In this document: piece by piece, positions 62,746 through 64,000 of the stretch
Position numbering within the stretch: position 1 is the first letter of the stretch
How the letters are laid out: each line of letters begins with the position of its first letter
Assembly (NCBI GenBank): GCA_036656615.1
Contig: JAVXHY010000002.1
Coordinates: 114,337 to 178,336 of the forward strand
Direction: 5' to 3'
Length of the DNA: 64,000 bases
Origin: CAUPWF01 sp036656615
GTDB lineage: Bacteria; Bacillota; Clostridia; Lachnospirales; Lachnospiraceae
Notes under the pieces: generated by a model
Told to the model about the DNA's origin: nothing
The model's input: only the letters and a program-made list of their open reading frames with translations
Databases searched by the model: none
Translations under genes and position numbers: made by a program

Positions 62746-62783
62746 AGTGGCACGGAACGGTGGAATCGTTGGTGCCACTTTGC
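62746..62783 (+). terminator. Hairpin after the CotF-like gene
   Basis: AAAGTGGCA and TGCCACTTT pair, with an inner AACG/CGTT pair. The T tract is short. Confidence 0.6.
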
Positions 62784-62901
62784 TAGTTATTGATAATATC
62801 TATAAAGTTATTAAAATATCCTATTTGAATTCCTTCACTGTGAAAGATATAATGTATAAGATATTTTTATTAATTTCATGAAGGATATGGGGATTACATT
62901 T

Positions 62902-63978
62902 ATGCACACAAACAATCAAATAACACCCAAAGAACGACTTCAATATTTAGCAGATGGACGTCCCGTTGATCGGTTGCCAGTTGCCATCAGTATGGGTGAT
63001 GCCGCCAAACAACTGTTAACTTCCCACATTCATCAAAATGGAACAATAGCTGAAAACATAGCAGAGGTTGAAATACAAACATATAAAACCTTTGGAGTTG
63101 ACGGAATTGAATTATTCTATGGTCTATCGACTTTTGCCAAAGTTTGTGGTGCTTCCATGCGCGTTCCACCTATTGGTGCACCATTAATCTTACAGCATCC
63201 TATGAAGACTTTGGATGATATGGATCTAATTTGTCCAGAACAATTTACAGTAAAAAAAGAATCAAATGCTTCTGTGTTAATGGATGCATTACGAATCATA
63301 CAAGAACAAATTGGCGATGAAGTACCCTGTGGCATCGGATTTCCAGGTGCATTTTCTATAGCAAGTTCTATGCTGGGAATAGAGAAATTATTACGTTCTA
63401 CCCGTAAGGAACCAGAAAAGCTACATCTATTCTTACGACGTATTAATTCTGCACTGATCAATCTTGCTGCTGATTTTTTACGGGAAGACATTCCTGTCGA
63501 CATTGCTGACCCTGTCGCTTCTGGAACCATTTTACATGCAAAACAATTTCAAGAATTTGTACTACCATATGCACAAGAATTTGTAACTGCTTGTAAAAAG
63601 ATTCGCACCTATGAAATTGGTTGTCATATTTGTGGCGACACTACAAAAATATTAGATTCTATGGTAGATTGCGGTTATGATAGCTTAAGTTTGGATAATT
63701 TAGTAAATTTAACGACTGCAAAACAAATGATTGGGTCTCGTGTACCCATTTCTGGAAATGTACCACCTGTAGAGGTTATGCTGTTAGGTAATCCGACACA
63801 AGTAAAAAACGCCGTCATAGAATGCTTTGACCAGGCAGGTGACAGTCCCTGTGGTTTTACCATTAATACAGGATGTGACTGCCCTCCAATGACCCCAATG
63901 GAAAATATCACTGCGTATTTTGAAGCAGCCAACCGCTGTGCAAAATTTCCATATTCAAAAGAAAATTTAGATTGGTAG
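62902..63978 (+). CDS. Uroporphyrinogen decarboxylase (URO-D) family methyltransferase, MtaA/MtbA-like
   Basis: 358 residues. Barrel segments include TFGVDGIELFYGLSTFAKVCGA, VPCGIGFPGAFSIAS and PVDIADPVASGTI. Metal-site motifs are GCHICGDTTKIL (His and Cys) and NTGCDCPP near the C-terminus, as in zinc-dependent methylcobamide methyltransferases rather than true HemE. No heme genes are near. The start is uncertain: ATGs at 62878, 62887 and 62902 are in frame; the last has GGGG nine bases upstream. A corrinoid protein or partner methyltransferase may lie beyond the window. Confidence 0.85.
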   Translation: MHTNNQITPKERLQYLADGRPVDRLPVAISMGDAAKQLLTSHIHQNGTIAENIAEVEIQTYKTFGVDGIELFYGLSTFAKVCGASMRVPPIGAPLILQHPMKTLDDMDLICPEQFTVKKESNASVLMDALRIIQEQIGDEVPCGIGFPGAFSIASSMLGIEKLLRSTRKEPEKLHLFLRRINSALINLAADFLREDIPVDIADPVASGTILHAKQFQEFVLPYAQEFVTACKKIRTYEIGCHICGDTTKILDSMVDCGYDSLSLDNLVNLTTAKQMIGSRVPISGNVPPVEVMLLGNPTQVKNAVIECFDQAGDSPCGFTINTGCDCPPMTPMENITAYFEAANRCAKFPYSKENLDW

Positions 63979-64000
63979 GAATGGCATGCAAAGATGGAAA

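Overview
The window looks like chromosomal DNA from a low-GC, spore-forming anaerobic Firmicute, most likely a Lachnospiraceae-type Clostridium. The reasons are AT-rich codon use, strong GGAGG ribosome sites, CodY, a CIRCE-controlled groESL, SigK and CotF-like coat genes, IreB, RNase J, ThiW and DUF5688/DUF6106-type proteins. The two tRNA genes do not encode CCA. No phage, insertion sequence or CRISPR array is visible. Most genes lie on the minus strand in housekeeping operons.

Layout. 1-4740 is accessory: a minus-strand operon with a membrane PP2C phosphatase, a STAS anti-anti-sigma protein and an RsbW-type kinase, translationally coupled to a nonribosomal peptide synthetase that leaves the window at base 1. 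4757-10440 holds tsf-rpsB, a secreted NlpC/P60 hydrolase flanked by two copies of a palindromic repeat, a CPBP protease, and an XRE-cupin regulator with a prolyl-tRNA editing protein. 10442-18040 has an AlaX editing protein and argS, a YtrA-type ABC operon, azlCD, tRNA-Arg and a DUF5688 protein. 18287-25244 has efp, yqeG, aroK, an amidase, guaB and groESL. 25326-30949 is codY, topA, dprA and comM, in which dprA is split by a frameshift at a run of nine A. 31097-38853 has tRNA-Pro, a lone Hpt protein, sigK, peptidase U32, an O-methyltransferase, rnj, fur, DUF1292, ruvX, ireB and mtaB. 38877-51627 has a third repeat copy, an HPr-like protein without the catalytic histidine, thiI with its cysteine desulfurase, rsmE-prmA-cyuA, sbcDC, a class I amidotransferase and an ABC-F ATPase. 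51713-58895 is mainly thiamine metabolism under two TPP riboswitches, one for thiE-thiD-thiW-thiM-HAD and one for thiC. 58959-63978 has a histidine kinase remnant, a YgjP peptidase, a TetR/MFS efflux pair with matching operators, a CotF-like pair behind a SigE-like promoter, and a corrinoid-type URO-D family methyltransferase.

The most promising place for something new is the left edge. There a complete partner-switching module, with no sigma factor among the visible genes, shares an operon with an NRPS whose first adenylation domain lacks the aspartate that normally holds the substrate alpha-amino group. Other points of note are the dprA frame break at a homopolymer, the palindromic repeat family, the histidine-less HPr, and an unassigned HAD phosphatase coupled to thiM.
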